Assembly (NCBI RefSeq): GCF_002870125.1
Contig: NZ_PNEO01000013.1
Span: 1 to 64,000, forward strand
Length of the DNA stretch: 64,000 nt
Direction of reading: 5' to 3'
Source of the DNA: Burkholderia sp. WAC0059
GTDB lineage: Bacteria; Pseudomonadota; Gammaproteobacteria; Burkholderiales; Burkholderiaceae
The notes below the pieces were generated by a model, which saw nothing but the letters and a program-made list of their open reading frames with translations, searched no databases and was not told the origin of the DNA. Of the stretch, positions 40,912-51,600 are shown piece after piece (the first letter of the stretch is position 1; every line of letters begins with the position of its first letter). The position numbers and the translations under genes were made by a program.

Positions 40912-41223
40912 ATGTACGCGGTCATAAAAACCGGCGGCAAGCAGTACAAGGTTGCCGTTGGCGAAAAACTTAAAGTAGAACAGATACCGGCAGACATTGA
41001 CGCAGAAATCACGCTCGACCAGGTTCTCGCAGTGGGCGAAGGCGAATCGATCAAATTCGGTACGCCGCTGGTCAGTGGGGCTTCCGTCAAGGCTACCGTG
41101 GTGTCGCACGGACGTCATGCCAAAGTGACCATCTTCAAGATGCGTCGCCGGAAGCACTACCAGAAGCACGGCGGCCACCGCCAGAACTACACCGAGCTGC
41201 GCATCGACGCGATCAACGCGTAA
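40912..41223 (+). CDS. rplU: 50S ribosomal protein L21
   Basis: Encodes 103 aa from the ATG at 40912 ([14 protein letters not shown]). L21 binds 23S rRNA in the large subunit. [20 protein letters not shown] near the C-terminus is the family signature. It is the first gene of rplU-rpmA and follows a near-consensus promoter. Confidence 0.98.
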   Translation: MYAVIKTGGKQYKVAVGEKLKVEQIPADIDAEITLDQVLAVGEGESIKFGTPLVSGASVKATVVSHGRHAKVTIFKMRRRKHYQKHGGHRQNYTELRIDAINA

Positions 41224-41256
41224 CGCGCGCACGGGCAAGGTAAAGGAGCTAAGCAA

Positions 41257-42766
<1,510 letters not shown>

Positions 42767-42809
42767 CGGCCGCCGTCGGCCTCATCCGTCATCTGGGAGA
42801 CCGCGCAGC

Positions 42810-43928
42810 ATGCGTTCCGTCATCGCCGCTTCCCGGCGTCTCGTCGTGAAAGTCGGGTCGAGCCTCGTCACCAACGACGGACGCGGGCTCGACCACGCCG
42901 CCATCGGCCGCTGGGCCGCGCAGATCGCCGCATTGCGCGCGGCGGGCAAGGAGGTCGTGCTCGTGAGTTCTGGCGCGATCGCCGAGGGCATGCAGCGGCT
43001 CGGCTGGAGCCGGCGGCCGCGCGAGATCGACGAGCTGCAGGCCGCTGCCGCCGTGGGGCAGATGGGGCTCGCGCAGGTCTACGAAAGCCGTTTCGCCGAA
43101 CACGGCATCCGCACCGCGCAGATCCTGCTCACGCACGCCGACCTCGCGGACCGCGAGCGCTATCTGAATGCCCGCTCGACGCTGCTCACGCTGCTGCGTC
43201 TCGGCGTCGTGCCGATCATCAACGAGAACGACACGGTCGTGACCGACGAAATCAAGTTCGGCGACAACGACACGCTGGGCGCGCTCGTCGCGAATCTGAT
43301 CGAAGGCGATGCGCTCGTCATCCTGACCGACCAGCGCGGTCTCTACACGGCGGATCCGCGTCGGGACCCGGCGGCGACGCTTGTATCCGAAGCCGATGCC
43401 GGCGCGCCCGAGCTCGAGGAGATGGCGGGCGGCGCCGGCTCGAGCATCGGCCGCGGCGGCATGCTGACGAAAATTCTCGCCGCGAAACGCGCCGCTCATA
43501 GCGGCGCGAACACCGTGATCGCGAGCGGCCGCGAAGCCGACGTGCTGGTGCGGCTCGCCTCGGGCGAGGCGATCGGCACGCAGTTGATCGCGCGCACCGC
43601 GCGCATGGCGGCGCGCAAACAGTGGATGGCCGATCACCTGCAGGTGCGCGGCCACGTCGTCGTCGACGACGGCGCCGTCGAGAAGCTGACCGCCGACGGC
43701 AAGAGCCTGCTGCCGATCGGCGTCGTCGAGGTGCGGGGCGCCTTCGCGCGCGGCGAGGTGATCGCGTGCCTGAACGGCGCGGGCTTGGAGATCGCGCGCG
43801 GCCTGACCAACTACAGCAGCGCGGAAACGAAGCTGATCCAGCGGCGTCCGAGCGGCGAGATCGAGGCCGTGCTCGGCTACATGCTCGAACCCGAGCTGAT
43901 CCATCGCGACAATCTCGTGCTCGCCTGA
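42810..43928 (+). CDS. proB: Glutamate 5-kinase
   Basis: Encodes 372 aa. It catalyses the first step of proline synthesis, phosphorylating glutamate. The amino-acid kinase domain (about 1-255) has [23 protein letters not shown] and [17 protein letters not shown]. The C-terminal PUA domain (about 280-360) is present. ProB is normally feedback-inhibited by proline. It lies 43 bp after obgE, probably in one transcript. Confidence 0.96.
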   Translation: MRSVIAASRRLVVKVGSSLVTNDGRGLDHAAIGRWAAQIAALRAAGKEVVLVSSGAIAEGMQRLGWSRRPREIDELQAAAAVGQMGLAQVYESRFAEHGIRTAQILLTHADLADRERYLNARSTLLTLLRLGVVPIINENDTVVTDEIKFGDNDTLGALVANLIEGDALVILTDQRGLYTADPRRDPAATLVSEADAGAPELEEMAGGAGSSIGRGGMLTKILAAKRAAHSGANTVIASGREADVLVRLASGEAIGTQLIARTARMAARKQWMADHLQVRGHVVVDDGAVEKLTADGKSLLPIGVVEVRGAFARGEVIACLNGAGLEIARGLTNYSSAETKLIQRRPSGEIEAVLGYMLEPELIHRDNLVLA

Positions 43929-43966
43929 ACCGTCCGAAACCGGGGCGACCGGGTAGACGGAGACGG

Positions 43967-44006
43967 AAAAAAGCCGTTCCCGCTCATCGAGCGAGAACGG
44001 CTTTTT
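43967..44006. terminator. Bidirectional terminator between proB and the CNP1-like gene
   Basis: The stem GCCGTTC-CGCTC / GAGCG-GAACGGC has one mismatch and an ATC loop. It is flanked by AAAAAA on the left and TTTTT on the right, so it can stop both proB and the converging lipoprotein gene. Confidence 0.88.
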
Positions 44007-44049
44007 CGCAGCAGCGGGCCGATCGTGCCGCCGAAGGCGACGCTCACGC

Positions 44050-44616
44050 TCAGTGCGCGTCTTCCAGCATCATGAGCGTCTTGTGCTCGCGCAGGTGGTT
44101 CACGATGGTCGCCGGCTTGGTGGTGGCCGGCATCTTGTCCGAGCAGAAGTAATCCTGGTACAGCGACGCCTGATATCCGTTCGAACCGCCCTCGATACCG
44201 GCCCAGTCGTTGGCCACGGTCTGGTCCCAGCCGTCGTGGGACGCGTTCATGGTCGCGTACAGACGCCACTCGTAAGTGGCGCAGTGGATGCCCTCGTAGT
44301 TCACGTTGCGCGCGCCGCTGGGGCTCGTGACCACGACCGTGTAGCGCACGACGCCGTCGCTGCCGACCGACAGCGAGTTGGGATCGACCGCGAACGTCAG
44401 CGGCGTGGTGTTCGAGACGTCGAACGCGAGCAGGGCGTTGCCGGACGGCAGCGGCGGCAGCGACACCAGTCGGTTTTCGGTCCAGTTGCCGCCCGTTCTG
44501 TCGAGCAGATAGGTGAACGTGCTGTTGTTCTTGTTGGCGGGCTGTCCGGAGCTGGAGCATGCGGCCAGCAGCACGCCGGCAGCGGCGCAGGCGGCGGCAA
44601 AAGCAAGTCGTTTCAA
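44050..44616 (-). CDS. CNP1-like lipoprotein
   Basis: Encodes 188 aa from a TTG at 44616. The start is chosen because gaggaaa lies 6 bp upstream and it gives a proper signal peptide (LKRLAFAAACAAAG) ending in the lipobox LLAAC at C20. The frame is open up to 44793, which overlaps rppH. After the signal comes a Ser/Gln/Asn linker, then a domain resembling the CNP1 (cryptic neisserial protein) family, with two cysteines (IHCATYEW and DYFCSDK). The role is unknown; it is probably an outer-membrane lipoprotein facing the periplasm. Confidence 0.72.
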   Translation of the reverse strand: MKRLAFAAACAAAGVLLAACSSSGQPANKNNSTFTYLLDRTGGNWTENRLVSLPPLPSGNALLAFDVSNTTPLTFAVDPNSLSVGSDGVVRYTVVVTSPSGARNVNYEGIHCATYEWRLYATMNASHDGWDQTVANDWAGIEGGSNGYQASLYQDYFCSDKMPATTKPATIVNHLREHKTLMMLEDAH

Positions 44617-44634
44617 ATCGGTTTCCTCAAAACG

Positions 44635-44724
44635 CCGATGCGCCGGGATGGGCGGCGCATCGGTCATGACGGTGCCTGCGATGGGGTGGCTTGTCCGGAC
44701 GCTCCGATGGCGGGGCGTCCGGAC
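44635..44724 (-). terminator. Two strong hairpins between rppH and the lipoprotein gene
   Basis: An 11-bp perfect stem (44635-44645 with 44653-44663) lies 19 bp before the TTG start of the lipoprotein. On the minus strand it is followed by CGTTTT. A second stem (44693-44705 with 44712-44724, 12 of 13 paired) follows the rppH stop. They probably end rppH transcription and may reduce read-through into the lipoprotein gene. Confidence 0.6.
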
Positions 44725-44744
44725 CGCGGTTTTTCCCGCGCGAG

Positions 44745-45431
44745 TCACGCTCCGTGCGGCGTGCGCACGATCATACTCCCGGCAGGCCCGCATTCGCTTT
44801 CAACGGCGGGGAGCGCCGGCGACGGCCCCCGCACCGTTTCGAGCGCGACCAGCACGGGCTGACCCTGCGGGTCGCCGCCGGGCGTCGGCATGGCTATGCC
44901 CGGCGGACGCGTCTCGCGCGGTGCGCCCTGGGTTTCGTCGCGCTCGCCGCGCGGCGCGGGACGGCGCAGGAACCGGGACAGCTCCGTGAGCGCCAGTTGA
45001 TAGACGTCGCGCTTGAACTCGATCACCGCGTCGAGCGGGACCCAGTATTCGTTCCAGCGCCAGGCGTCGAACTCGGGATGTCCCGTCGCGCGCAGGCAAA
45101 TGTCGCAGTCGCGACCGACCATGCGCAACAGGAACCAGATCTGTTTCTGGCCGCGGTAGTGACCGCGGACTTCCCGCTTGATGAACTTGTCGGGCACCTC
45201 GTAACGCAACCAGTCGCGCGTGCGACCGATGACCTTGACGTGCTCTGGAGCGAGACCCGTTTCCTCGTGCAACTCCCGATACATCGCCTGCACGGGGGTT
45301 TCACCGTACTTGATGCCCCCTTGCGGAAACTGCCAGGAATGTTCGCGAATCCGCTTGCCCCAAAACACCTCGTTGCGCGCGTTCAAGAGGATGATGCCGA
45401 CGTTCGGGCGAAAGCCTTCACGATCCAGCAT
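44745..45431 (-). CDS. rppH: RNA pyrophosphohydrolase
   Basis: Encodes 228 aa. This Nudix enzyme removes pyrophosphate from mRNA 5' ends and starts RNase E-dependent decay. [14 protein letters not shown] is the N-terminus, and the Nudix box [22 protein letters not shown] is at about 38-59. [13 protein letters not shown] follows. A Pro/Gly-rich tail of about 65 residues (after 160) exceeds the E. coli protein (176 aa) and is probably disordered. It is divergent from proS. Confidence 0.93.
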   Translation of the reverse strand: MLDREGFRPNVGIILLNARNEVFWGKRIREHSWQFPQGGIKYGETPVQAMYRELHEETGLAPEHVKVIGRTRDWLRYEVPDKFIKREVRGHYRGQKQIWFLLRMVGRDCDICLRATGHPEFDAWRWNEYWVPLDAVIEFKRDVYQLALTELSRFLRRPAPRGERDETQGAPRETRPPGIAMPTPGGDPQGQPVLVALETVRGPSPALPAVESECGPAGSMIVRTPHGA

Positions 45432-45464
45432 ACAACCACCTTCGAATCCTTTAAAATTGCTTTG

Positions 45465-45470
45465 ATTATA
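45465..45470 (-). promoter_or_regulatory. -10 box of a probable rppH promoter
   Basis: TATAAT reads on the minus strand at 45470-45465, about 34 bp before the rppH ATG. No clear -35 is seen. The region is AT-rich and could also serve the divergent proS gene. Confidence 0.45.
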
Positions 45471-45636
45471 AACAGATAACGTCCCTGACGCACCGGGCAG
45501 GCACCAAATTGGAACGATTTGCCGCGAGACTCGCCGCAGACGCGCATCGCGGCGTCGAAGCGCGCCGCTTGTGCAGTTGCCGCGGCGGCCGCGCGCCGGT
45601 ATCGTGCCGACCTGGGAATCCCACCTTCTCTTTTTG

Positions 45637-45664
45637 GGCGGCCTCTCGCCGGGCCGCCGCTTTT
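45637..45664 (+). promoter_or_regulatory. Terminator-like hairpin in the proS leader
   Basis: GGCGGCC (45637-45643) and GGCCGCC (45652-45658) form a stem followed by GCTTTT, ending 13 bp before the proS start codon. No other plus-strand gene precedes it, so it lies in the proS leader. It could limit transcription or translation; no known riboswitch class fits. Confidence 0.4.
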
Positions 45665-45676
45665 GGACATTCTTGA

Positions 45677-47413
45677 ATGAAAGCTTCGCGTTTCTTTATC
45701 GGCACCCTCAAGGAAGCTCCCGCCGACGCCGAAATCGTCAGCCACAAGCTGATGGTGCGCGCCGGCATGATCCGGCGCGTGGCCGGCGGCATCTACAACT
45801 ATCTGCCGGTCGGTCTGCGTTCGATCCGCAAGGTCGAGGCGATCGTGCGCGAGGAAATGAACCGCGCGGGCGCCATCGAGCTGCTGATGCCGGCCGTGCA
45901 GCCCGCCGAGCTGTGGCAGGAGTCGGGGCGCTGGGAGAAATACGGGCCGGAATTGCTGCGCTTCAAGGACCGCAAGCAGAGCGACTTCGTGATCGGGCCG
46001 ACCCACGAAGAGGTGGTCACCGATATCGCGCGCAACCAGATCAGGAGCTATCGGCAACTGCCGGTGAATTTCTACCAGGTCCAGACGAAGTTCCGCGACG
46101 AGATCCGTCCACGCTTCGGCGTGATGCGCGGGCGCGAATTCATCATGAAGGACGCGTATTCGTTCGACAAGGACATGGACGGCCTGCGCGAGTCGTACCG
46201 GAAGATGTACGACGCCTACGTGCGGATCTTCACGCGCCTCGGGCTAGAGTTCCGCGCCGTGGCGGCCGACAACGGTTCGATCGGCGGCAGCGGTTCGCAC
46301 GAGTTTCACGTGATCGCCGACACGGGCGAGGACGCGATCGCCTATTGCCCGACCTCCGACTTCGCGGCCAACGTCGAGGCTGCCGACGCCTTGCCGCTCA
46401 TCGCGAGCCGCGCGGCGCCGGCCGAGGCGATGCAAAAGACGGCGACGCCCGACGCGTCCAAGTGCGAGGCCGTGGCCGCGATGCTTGGCATCGCGCTCGA
46501 GCGCACGGTCAAGTCGATCGTGCTCGCGACCGGGGACGAGGGCGCTGCGCCCACGATCTGGCTGCTGCTGCTGCGCGGTGACCACGAGCTGAACGAGATC
46601 AAGGCCAGCAAGCTGCCGGGACTCGCCGACTTCCGTTTCGCGACCGAAGCCGAGATCGTCGAGTGGTTCGGCACGCCGCCCGGTTATCTCGGGCCGGTCG
46701 GCACGAAGAAGCCGGTGAAGGTCGTGGCCGACCGCACGGTCGCGAACATGAGCGACTTCGTGGTGGGCGCGAACGACGCCGGCTATCACCTCACGGGCGT
46801 GAACTGGGGACGCGATCTGCCGGAGCCCGTCGTCGCCGACATCCGCAACGTGAAGAAGGGCGACCCGTCGCCGGACGGCAAGGGCGCACTCGACATCTGC
46901 CGCGGCATCGAGGTCGGCCACGTGTTCCAGCTCGGCACGAAGTATTCGGAAGCGATGAACGCGACGTTCCTCGACGAGAACGGCAAGCCGCAGCCGATGG
47001 TGATGGGCTGCTACGGGATCGGCGTCACGCGCATTCTCGGCGCGGCGATCGAGCAGAACTTCGACGCACGCGGCATCATCTGGCCCGAGGCGATCGCGCC
47101 GTTCGAGGTCGTGCTGTGCCCGATGGGCTATGACCGCAGCGAGGCCGTGCGCGAGGCGACCGACCGTCTGTATGCCGAGCTGTCGGCGGCGGGTGTCGAC
47201 GTGATTCTCGACGACCGCGGCGAGCGTCCCGGCGTGATGTTCGCCGACTGGGAGCTGATCGGCGTGCCGCATCGGCTCGTGATCGGCGAGCGCGGCCTGA
47301 AGGACGGCAAGATCGAGTACCAGGGTCGCCGCGACGCCGAGGCGACGCTGCTGCCGGCCGGTGAGGCGGCGGCGGTCGTGGCGCAGAAGGTTCGCGCGGC
47401 GCTCGCGCACTGA
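45677..47413 (+). CDS. proS: Prolyl-tRNA synthetase (bacterial type with editing domain)
   Basis: Encodes 578 aa. It charges tRNA-Pro; the matching tRNA-Pro(CGG) gene is 6 kb upstream. Class II motifs are visible ([20 protein letters not shown] as motif 2, [10 protein letters not shown] as motif 3). The inserted YbaK-like editing domain lies at about 225-390. The C-terminal anticodon-binding domain includes [18 protein letters not shown]. It starts [15 protein letters not shown], the normal family N-terminus. Confidence 0.96.
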   Translation: MKASRFFIGTLKEAPADAEIVSHKLMVRAGMIRRVAGGIYNYLPVGLRSIRKVEAIVREEMNRAGAIELLMPAVQPAELWQESGRWEKYGPELLRFKDRKQSDFVIGPTHEEVVTDIARNQIRSYRQLPVNFYQVQTKFRDEIRPRFGVMRGREFIMKDAYSFDKDMDGLRESYRKMYDAYVRIFTRLGLEFRAVAADNGSIGGSGSHEFHVIADTGEDAIAYCPTSDFAANVEAADALPLIASRAAPAEAMQKTATPDASKCEAVAAMLGIALERTVKSIVLATGDEGAAPTIWLLLLRGDHELNEIKASKLPGLADFRFATEAEIVEWFGTPPGYLGPVGTKKPVKVVADRTVANMSDFVVGANDAGYHLTGVNWGRDLPEPVVADIRNVKKGDPSPDGKGALDICRGIEVGHVFQLGTKYSEAMNATFLDENGKPQPMVMGCYGIGVTRILGAAIEQNFDARGIIWPEAIAPFEVVLCPMGYDRSEAVREATDRLYAELSAAGVDVILDDRGERPGVMFADWELIGVPHRLVIGERGLKDGKIEYQGRRDAEATLLPAGEAAAVVAQKVRAALAH

Positions 47414-47433
47414 GCGGCGAGGAAGTCCCCGTA

Positions 47434-48033
47434 GTGGAATACAGCTTTCTCTCCGCGACCGTCCTGCTGCTGCTGATTACCGATCCGCTCGGCAACATCC
47501 CGCTCTTCATCGGCTGCCTGCGCGGCGTCGCACCGCAGCGCAGGCCCGTCGTGATCCTGCGCGAGGTGGCGATCGCGTTCGCGATCCTGCTGGTGTTCAT
47601 GGTGGCCGGCAACGGGTTCCTGCGCATGATGGGCCTCACGGACACGTCGCTGCGCATCGGCGGCGGCATCGTCCTGTTCCTGATCGCGCTGCGGATGATT
47701 TTCCCGACGCCGGGCGGCCTCTTCGGCAACGACGGGAAGAATGCCGAGCCGCTCATCGTGCCGCTCGCGACGCCGGCACTCGCCGGTCCGTCCGCGCTCG
47801 CGACGGTGATGCTGCTTACGTCCCAGGCGCCCGGCCGGATGATCGAGTGGATCGGGGCGCTGACCGTCACGATGGTCGTCTGCGCGATCGTGCTGGTGCT
47901 GGCCGGGCGGATTCAGCAGTGGCTCGGCGAGCGCGTGGTGACGGCGTTCGAGCGGTTGATGGGGCTCGTGCTCGTGGCGATTTCGGTGGAGATGATTCTC
48001 GGCGGGATCAAGGCGTTCGTGCATCAGCTATGA
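47434..48033 (+). CDS. MarC family integral membrane protein
   Basis: Encodes 199 aa from a GTG at 47434, with gaggaag 8 bp upstream, 20 bp after proS. Six membrane helices are visible. LLITDPLGNIPLF near the N-terminus and the internal GPSALATVMLL are MarC/YhgN signatures. Despite its name the family is not shown to cause antibiotic resistance, and its substrate is unknown. It is probably cotranscribed with proS. Confidence 0.9.
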   Translation: MEYSFLSATVLLLLITDPLGNIPLFIGCLRGVAPQRRPVVILREVAIAFAILLVFMVAGNGFLRMMGLTDTSLRIGGGIVLFLIALRMIFPTPGGLFGNDGKNAEPLIVPLATPALAGPSALATVMLLTSQAPGRMIEWIGALTVTMVVCAIVLVLAGRIQQWLGERVVTAFERLMGLVLVAISVEMILGGIKAFVHQL

Positions 48034-48075
48034 GGCGTTTCGGGTGCTGCGCCCCGGCAAGCAAGCCTGCAACGA

Positions 48076-48099
48076 AAAAGCGGCCCGCGGGCCGCTTTT
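48076..48099. terminator. Bidirectional terminator between marC and hpt
   Basis: A perfect 24-bp palindrome AAAAGCGGCCCG/CGGGCCGCTTTT has A and T runs at its ends. It serves the converging marC-family gene and hpt. Confidence 0.88.
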
Positions 48100-48132
48100 C
48101 TTCTTGCGCGTTCCGGCGGCGCAGGGCGGACG

Positions 48133-48681
48133 TCACGCGTCGACGGTCAGCGCGCGGATCGTCGGCAGGTTGCGCCAGTAGCCCTTCGCGTCCATGCCGC
48201 AGCCGAACACGTAGCGGTCCGGCACCTCGAAGCCGCAGAAGTCGGGACGCAGCGGCTTGGCCTTCGCGATGATCTTCTCGCAGAGCACGGCCGACAGGAA
48301 GCGCTTCGCGCCCATCGCGAGGATGCGGTCGCGGATCGCGGCCATCGTCTCGCCTTCGTCGAGGATGTCGTCGAGCACGAGCACCACGCGGTCCTTCACC
48401 GATTCGGCCGGCGCGACGCGCCATTGCATCTCGCCGCCCTTCGTCGTGTTGCGGTAGCGCGTGAGATGGATGTAGTCGAACTCGAGCGGGAAGTCGAGGT
48501 GCGGCAGCAGCATGCCCGTGAACACGGCGGCACCGCCCATCACCGAAAGCACGAGCGGAAAGTCCCCGCTGATTTCGGCGCCGATGGCGCTCGCCATCCG
48601 GTCGATCGACTGGGAGACGTCGCCGGCCGGGACGATCTCTTCGGACTGTCGGAAAATGTGAAAGGCTTCTTCGCGGTTCAT
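48133..48681 (-). CDS. hpt: Hypoxanthine-guanine phosphoribosyltransferase
   Basis: Encodes 182 aa from the ATG at 48681; the frame is open to 48741 without family resemblance. It salvages hypoxanthine and/or guanine to nucleotides with PRPP. The PRPP motif VLVLDDILDEGET is at about 98-110. VMGGAAVFTGMLLPHL and the C-terminal PDRYVFGCGMDAKGYWRN follow. Which purine is preferred is not readable. Confidence 0.92.
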   Translation of the reverse strand: MNREEAFHIFRQSEEIVPAGDVSQSIDRMASAIGAEISGDFPLVLSVMGGAAVFTGMLLPHLDFPLEFDYIHLTRYRNTTKGGEMQWRVAPAESVKDRVVLVLDDILDEGETMAAIRDRILAMGAKRFLSAVLCEKIIAKAKPLRPDFCGFEVPDRYVFGCGMDAKGYWRNLPTIRALTVDA

Positions 48682-48798
48682 GGCGTCTGACGGGCGGTGT
48701 CGATCGTGATCGGTGGATGAAAGAGCGGTGGCGCGGTCCATAGCATAAACCCGCGGACCCGGCGCCGCGAAGTCGCGCCCGGGCGAAAACGAAAAACG

Positions 48799-48840
48799 AA
48801 AAAAACCGGATTCGGTGCGCGGCGGATGCGTTCGCCGCGC
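48799..48840 (-). terminator. Probable terminator of ffh
   Basis: GCGCGGCG (48817-48824) pairs with CGCCGCGC (48833-48840), and a small ACCG/CGGT stem follows on the minus strand. A run of seven T then comes (48805-48799). It lies 15 bp beyond the ffh stop. Confidence 0.65.
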
Positions 48841-48854
48841 GCCGGCTGATCGGA

Positions 48855-50222
48855 TCAGCGCATGCCGGGCATCATGCCCTTCATGCCGCGCATCAGCTTC
48901 TGCAGATTGCCGCCCTTGAGCTTCTTCATCATCGTGCGCATCTGGTCGTACTGGTTCAGCATGCGGTTCACCTCCTGCACCTGGACGCCCGCGCCGGCCG
49001 CGATGCGGCGCTTGCGGGCGGCCTTGATGAGGTCGGGCTTCGCGCGTTCGGTCGGCGTCATCGAGTTGATGATGCCTTCCATGCGGCGCATCTGCTTTTC
49101 GGCGAGACCCATGTTCGCGCCGGCCGCGGCCTGCTGGAACTGCGCGGGCAGCTTGTCCATCAGCGACGAGAGCCCGCCCATCTTCTTCATCTGCGAGAGC
49201 TGCGCGCGGAAGTCGTTGAGGTCGAAGTCGCCGCCCTTTTTCACCTTGTCGGCGAGCTTTTGCGCGGCCTCTACGTCGACGCCGCGCTGCGCCTCCTCGA
49301 CGAGGGCGAGAATGTCGCCCATGCCGAGAATCCGGTTCGCCATGCGCTCCGGATAGAAGATTTCGAGGCCGTCGAGCTTTTCGGCGACGCCGACGAACTT
49401 GATCGGCTTGCCCGTGACGTGCCGCACCGACAGCGCGGCGCCGCCGCGCGAGTCGCCGTCGAGCTTGGTGAGCACGACGCCCGTGAGCGGCAGCGCGTCG
49501 CTAAACGCCTTCGCGGTGTTGACGGCGTCCTGGCCGAGCATCGCGTCGACCACGAACAGCGTCTCGGCCGGTTTGAGCGTGGCGTGCAGCGCGGCGATTT
49601 CCTGCATCATCGCCTCGTCGATGCCGAGGCGGCCGGCCGTGTCGACGATCAGCACGTCGTGATAGTGGCGCTTCGCCCAGTCGAGCGCGGCGTCCGCGAT
49701 CTCGACCGGCTTCTGGTCGGGCTGCGACGGGAAGAACTCGGCGCCGACCTGCTCGGTGACGGTCTTCAACTGCGCGATGGCCGCCGGACGATAGACGTCG
49801 CACGAGACGGTGAGCACCTTCTTCCGGTACTTCTCGCGCAGGAGCTTCGCGAGCTTGCCGACCGTCGTGGTCTTGCCCGCGCCCTGCAGGCCCGCCATCA
49901 GGATAATGGCCGGCGGCGTGACGGCGAGGTTCAGCTCGGCGGCCTTGCCTTCGTAGTCGCCGCCGATCACGGCGGTCAGCTCGCGCTGCACCACGCCGAC
50001 GAGCGCCTGCCCCGGCGACAGGCTGCTGATGACTTCCTCGCCGAGCGCCTTTTCCTTCACCTTCGCGATGAAGTCCCGTACCACGGGCAGCGCGACGTCG
50101 GCCTCGAGCAGCGCGAGCCGCACTTCGCGCAGCATTTCCTGCGTGTTAGCCTCGGTCAGCCGGGCCTCGCCGCGCAGCGTCTTGACGACGCGCGCCATCC
50201 GTTGGGTGAGATTGTCGAGCAT
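48855..50222 (-). CDS. ffh: Signal recognition particle protein Ffh
   Basis: Encodes 455 aa from the ATG at 50222; the frame is open upstream but overlaps the divergent gene. The SRP54-type GTPase binds 4.5S RNA and signal sequences of nascent membrane proteins. The N domain (about 1-85), G domain with GLQGAGKTTT (111-120), DTAGR and TKLDGDSRGGAAL, and the methionine-rich M domain (about 310-455, ending MKGMMPGMR) are all visible. Confidence 0.97.
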   Translation of the reverse strand: MLDNLTQRMARVVKTLRGEARLTEANTQEMLREVRLALLEADVALPVVRDFIAKVKEKALGEEVISSLSPGQALVGVVQRELTAVIGGDYEGKAAELNLAVTPPAIILMAGLQGAGKTTTVGKLAKLLREKYRKKVLTVSCDVYRPAAIAQLKTVTEQVGAEFFPSQPDQKPVEIADAALDWAKRHYHDVLIVDTAGRLGIDEAMMQEIAALHATLKPAETLFVVDAMLGQDAVNTAKAFSDALPLTGVVLTKLDGDSRGGAALSVRHVTGKPIKFVGVAEKLDGLEIFYPERMANRILGMGDILALVEEAQRGVDVEAAQKLADKVKKGGDFDLNDFRAQLSQMKKMGGLSSLMDKLPAQFQQAAAGANMGLAEKQMRRMEGIINSMTPTERAKPDLIKAARKRRIAAGAGVQVQEVNRMLNQYDQMRTMMKKLKGGNLQKLMRGMKGMMPGMR

Positions 50223-50301
50223 GGGGAACGGTGAACAGTGCGGCCCGAGGCGCGTCGGGAACGAACCGTCGCGCGGGGAGGGCCTATAGTAAACTTCGAA
50301 C

Positions 50302-51222
50302 ATGGATATTGTACTGTATGCCCTCACCGTGCTCCTGTACGGCAGCGTGTGCGTGGCCGACTGGCGCTCGCTGCGCCACGCCGCCGCGCAGCCGTTGCTC
50401 GGCAGCGTGCCGCCGGTGCCGGCCGCGCCGGCGGTCGGGGCGCCCGGCTTCGGGCACGGGTTGCGCGCGCTGCTGCTCGCGGCGCTCGTCGCGCACGGCG
50501 TGCTGCTCCATATGACGATCTTTCCCCAGAACGAGATGGTGTTCGGCTTCGCGTTCGCGTTGTCGGCGATGTTCTGGCTCGGCGCCGGCATCTACTGGAT
50601 CGAGAGCTTTTTCTTCTCGCTCGACGGGCTGCGGATCATGCTGCTGCCGCTCGCCGTCTTCGCGTCGCTGCTGCCGCTCGTGTTCGGCGGCGTGCGCGTG
50701 CTGCCGTACGCGGCCGCGCCGATGTTCAAGCTGCATTTCGTGATCGCCAACATCGCCTACGGCCTCTTCGCGATCGCCGCGCTCCACGCGGTGCTGATGC
50801 TCGCGGTGGAGCGCCGGCTGCACGCGCTGCGCGGCGGCCGGCGCCAGGTCGCGGCGGGCGCGGTCCGCGCGAACGAGGGCTGGCTTTCGAGCTGGCTCGA
50901 AACGCTGCCGCCGCTGCTCACGCTCGAGAAGCTGCTGTTCCGGCTCATCGGCGCGGGTTTCGTGCTGCTCACGCTGACGCTCATTTCCGGTATCGTGTTC
51001 AGCGAGCAACTGGTCGACCGCGCGCTGAGCTTCGATCACAAGACTGTGTTCGCGATCCTCTCGTGGGTGATGTTCGGCTCCCTGCTCATGGCGCGCCGGC
51101 TCTCGGGCTGGCGCGGCCGCGCCGCGCTGCGCTGGGTGCTGGCGTCGTTCCTTGCGTTGCTGCTCGCCTACGTGGGCAGCCGGTTCGTCTTCGAGGTGCT
51201 GCTGCACCGTCCCGTGGTTTGA
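50302..51222 (+). CDS. CcsA/YpjD-type cytochrome c assembly family membrane protein
   Basis: Encodes 306 aa with about eight membrane helices. It belongs to the CcmC/CcsA haem-handling family and most resembles YpjD proteins. KLHFVIANIAYGLFAIAALHAVLM and SFDHKTVFAILSW carry conserved histidines, but the full WWD haem motif of CcmC is not evident. It is divergent from ffh, an arrangement shared by many proteobacteria. The exact role of YpjD proteins is unsettled. Confidence 0.85.
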   Translation: MDIVLYALTVLLYGSVCVADWRSLRHAAAQPLLGSVPPVPAAPAVGAPGFGHGLRALLLAALVAHGVLLHMTIFPQNEMVFGFAFALSAMFWLGAGIYWIESFFFSLDGLRIMLLPLAVFASLLPLVFGGVRVLPYAAAPMFKLHFVIANIAYGLFAIAALHAVLMLAVERRLHALRGGRRQVAAGAVRANEGWLSSWLETLPPLLTLEKLLFRLIGAGFVLLTLTLISGIVFSEQLVDRALSFDHKTVFAILSWVMFGSLLMARRLSGWRGRAALRWVLASFLALLLAYVGSRFVFEVLLHRPVV

Positions 51223-51228
51223 GTTTCG

Positions 51229-51600
51229 ATGAGACAGATTCTTTTACTGGTCCTGCTGTTCGTCGTCGGTCAATGGTTCGTGAAGGCGCTGCGCCGCGCG
51301 CAGTCGACGGCGCGGCCCGACGCGCGACCTGACGTGCGGTCCGGTGGCGCGCGGCCCGGTCAGGGCGCCGATTCGCGCGCGCGGCCTGCGGGCGCGTCCA
51401 GTGCGTCCAGTGCCAATAGCGGAACCGGTTCGAACAGGACCACCGGCGCGCTGCCCGAACCGATGGTGCGCTGCGCCGAGTGCGGCGTCCATGCGCCGAG
51501 AAGCGAGTCGCTTGCCGTGGCAGGGCAGTCGTTCTGCTGCGAAGAGCACGCGCAACGCCACGCGGCGCGCGCGGCCGGCCGCGACACCGCCGCGCGATGA
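51229..51600 (+). CDS. PP0621-type small membrane protein
   Basis: Encodes 123 aa. One N-terminal membrane helix (about 3-20, ILLLVLLFVVGQWFVK) is followed by a long low-complexity Arg/Ala/Gly/Ser linker (about 21-75). A C-terminal metal-binding patch has CAECGVH and SFCCEEHAQRH. This layout matches the PP0621 family, which has no known function. It begins 6 bp after the YpjD-type gene and overlaps ampD by 4 bp, suggesting an operon. Confidence 0.78.
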   Translation: MRQILLLVLLFVVGQWFVKALRRAQSTARPDARPDVRSGGARPGQGADSRARPAGASSASSANSGTGSNRTTGALPEPMVRCAECGVHAPRSESLAVAGQSFCCEEHAQRHAARAAGRDTAAR

